NCBI RefSeq assembly: GCF_003966915.1
Contig: NZ_AP018150.1
Location: 62,001-126,000, forward strand
From: Mycoavidus cysteinexigens
GTDB taxonomy: Bacteria > Pseudomonadota > Gammaproteobacteria > Burkholderiales > Burkholderiaceae
Direction of reading: 5' to 3'
Length of the DNA stretch: 64,000 nucleotides
Numbering within the stretch: position 1 is the first letter of the stretch; every line of letters starts with the position of its first letter. Shown piece after piece: positions 62,806 through 64,000 of this stretch. The notes under the pieces were generated by a model. The model saw nothing but the letters and a program-made list of their open reading frames with translations, was not told the DNA's origin and did not search any database. Both the position numbers and the translations under genes were made by a program.

Positions 62806-63882
62806 TTAATTGCCGCGACTGCCGGCTATGCGGCGGCGTTGCTTGACGGCCTCAGATAAGCCTTCTAGCACGGCTACGCTGTCATTCCAATCAATGCACG
62901 CATCGGTAACACTTTGTCCATACGTCAGCGGGCCGTCCCCTTCAAGATCTTGCCGGCCGGCAACCAGGTGTGATTCAACCATCACGCCAACGATACGTTC
63001 ATCGCCGCCGGCAATTTGCTGGCCAATGTCAGCGCAGACCGGAATTTGATTGGCGTATTGTTTACGGCTATTGGCGTGGCTGGCATCGATCATAAGGCGC
63101 GCTGCGAGGCCGGCTTGGGCCATTTCCGCCGCGGCGGCGTCAACGCTTGTCGCATCATAATTCGGTACTTTGCCACCGCGCAGAATAATGTGACAATCTT
63201 CGTTGCCGATAGTGGAAACAATTGCCGAATGGCCGCCTTTGGTGACAGAGAGAAAATGATGAGGGCGCGAAGCCGCCTTAACGGCATCGACGGCAATCCT
63301 GATGCTCCCATCTGTGCCATTCTTGAAACCGACTGGGCAGGAAAGGCCGGAGGCCAGTTCGCGGTGCACTTGAGATTCTGTCGTGCGCGCCCCAATTGCG
63401 CCCCATGAAATCAGATCAGCCAGATATTGTGGGCTAATCAAATCAAGATATTCAGTACCAGCTGGTAGATCCAGCTGGTTAATTTGCACGAGCAGCTCGC
63501 GCGCAGCGCGTAGACCGTCATTGATCTTGAAACTATTGTTTAAATAAGGATCATTAATCAGCCCTTTCCAACCAATGGTTGTGCGCGGTTTTTCAAAGTA
63601 GACGCGCATCACAATTTCTAACTCGCTTGCAAAGCGTTTGCGCTCAACTACGAGTTTGCGCGCGTATTCAAGCGCGGCTTGGGGATCATGAATGGAGCAC
63701 GGGCCAATCACCACAATCAGCCGATCTTCCATGCCATGCAAAATACGATGCAGCGCTTGCCGGGTCTCGAAGATAAGTTTCGAGTTTTTTTCGGTACAGG
63801 GAAATTCCCGGATCAGTTGCGCGGGCGGCGTAAGTTCTTTGAGTTCACGAATACGGACGTCGTCAGTATTGTGCGGGGACAT
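62806..63882 (-). CDS. aroG: 3-deoxy-7-phosphoheptulonate synthase (DAHP synthase, class I)
   Basis: This enzyme joins PEP and erythrose-4-phosphate, the first step to aromatic amino acids. It has 358 residues. VVIGPCSIHDPQAALEYARKL near residue 57, PRTTIGWKGLINDP, GARTTESQVHRELASGLSCPVGFKNGTDG and the late DASHANSRKQ metal site are all typical. Which aromatic amino acid inhibits it cannot be read with certainty, so the symbol is by similarity. yggS follows 31 bp downstream on the same strand. Confidence 0.94.
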   Translation of the reverse strand: MSPHNTDDVRIRELKELTPPAQLIREFPCTEKNSKLIFETRQALHRILHGMEDRLIVVIGPCSIHDPQAALEYARKLVVERKRFASELEIVMRVYFEKPRTTIGWKGLINDPYLNNSFKINDGLRAARELLVQINQLDLPAGTEYLDLISPQYLADLISWGAIGARTTESQVHRELASGLSCPVGFKNGTDGSIRIAVDAVKAASRPHHFLSVTKGGHSAIVSTIGNEDCHIILRGGKVPNYDATSVDAAAAEMAQAGLAARLMIDASHANSRKQYANQIPVCADIGQQIAGGDERIVGVMVESHLVAGRQDLEGDGPLTYGQSVTDACIDWNDSVAVLEGLSEAVKQRRRIAGSRGN

Positions 63883-63915
63883 AAAAATTCTCCTACGAAT
63901 CAGTGGGGATTGTGG

Positions 63916-64000
63916 CTAAGCGGTGCCACCGACCGTCATCCGGTCAATGCGTAAAGTGGGTTGGCCGACTCCGACGGGAACGCTTTGCCCTTCTTTGCCG
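63916..64000 (-). CDS. tldD: Metalloprotease TldD, C-terminal fragment (gene runs beyond window)
   Basis: TldD with TldE forms a heterodimeric metalloprotease. Only the last 27 codons are inside the window: the reverse strand from the edge reads GQSVPVGVGQPTLRIDRMTV and ends GGTA before a TAG. This matches how I remember Burkholderia TldD ending. It stands upstream of aroG on the same strand, 33 bp apart. Short evidence, so moderate confidence. Confidence 0.7.
   Translation of the reverse strand, partial: GKEGQSVPVGVGQPTLRIDRMTVGGTA

Overview
The window reads as a chromosomal segment of a Burkholderiaceae beta-proteobacterium. The 16S and 23S sequences, the bio, gsp, ahcY-metF, glmU-glmS and oxyR-dps-ubiA blocks and the protein sequences all resemble Burkholderia. 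Base composition looks close to 50% GC, well below free-living Burkholderia, and there are small decayed patches. This fits the Burkholderia-related fungal endosymbionts (Mycoavidus or Candidatus Glomeribacter type), but that assignment is inference from composition and gene style. Most of the window is housekeeping.

Layout. 1-3.9 kb: biotin operon bioA-bioF-bioD-bioB on the minus strand (bioB runs off the left edge), preceded by mnmC. 6.2-7.1 kb: a HU gene with a clear terminator and a small secreted lytic transglycosylase. 7.2-18.5 kb: a type II secretion cluster gspD-E-F, a short gspC on the opposite strand, then gspG-H-I-J-K-L-M-N with many start/stop overlaps. 18.5-21.8 kb: a DHA2 drug exporter divergent from an outer-membrane efflux lipoprotein, with no periplasmic adaptor gene beside them. 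21.9-23.2 kb: a DUF4143-type ATPase behind a strong palindrome. 23.3-29.3 kb: methyl cycle genes, namely ahcY-metF under a recognisable SAH riboswitch, an APC permease, and metK. 29.3-32.8 kb: lpxL-like acyltransferase, dapF, DUF484 gene, xerC. 32.8-37.1 kb: 5-oxoprolinase genes pxpB-pxpC-pxpA followed by the DUF969/DUF979 membrane pair. 37.2-49 kb: 5-FCL, slt, cca, a MidA-like methyltransferase, folB-ttcA, glmU, glmS, and pyrE-argC. 49.2-51.5 kb: maeB. 51.5-56.9 kb: a complete rRNA operon (16S, tRNA-Ile, tRNA-Ala, 23S, 5S) with promoter, boxA-like sites, processing stems and terminator. 57-64 kb: oxyR, dps, ubiA, a 1.6-kb relic/accessory patch (transposase fragment, cupin gene, frameshifted coiled-coil gene), then aroG-yggS-proC and the last codons of tldD at the right edge.

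How genes work together. ahcY, metF and metK form the S-adenosylmethionine/homocysteine cycle, and the riboswitch lets SAH raise its own removal. pxpBCA with DUF969/DUF979 looks like one transcription unit for 5-oxoproline uptake and hydrolysis. The gsp genes would build a type II secretion machine, although the prepilin peptidase is not in the window. glmU and glmS feed peptidoglycan and LPS synthesis; dapF and the transglycosylases act on the same wall.

No clearly new multi-gene system is visible. The points most worth a second look are the palindrome-fronted ATPase, the lone reversed gspC, the adaptor-less efflux pair, the relic island at 59.6-61.2 kb, the possible attenuator before pyrE and the possibly leaderless oxyR.
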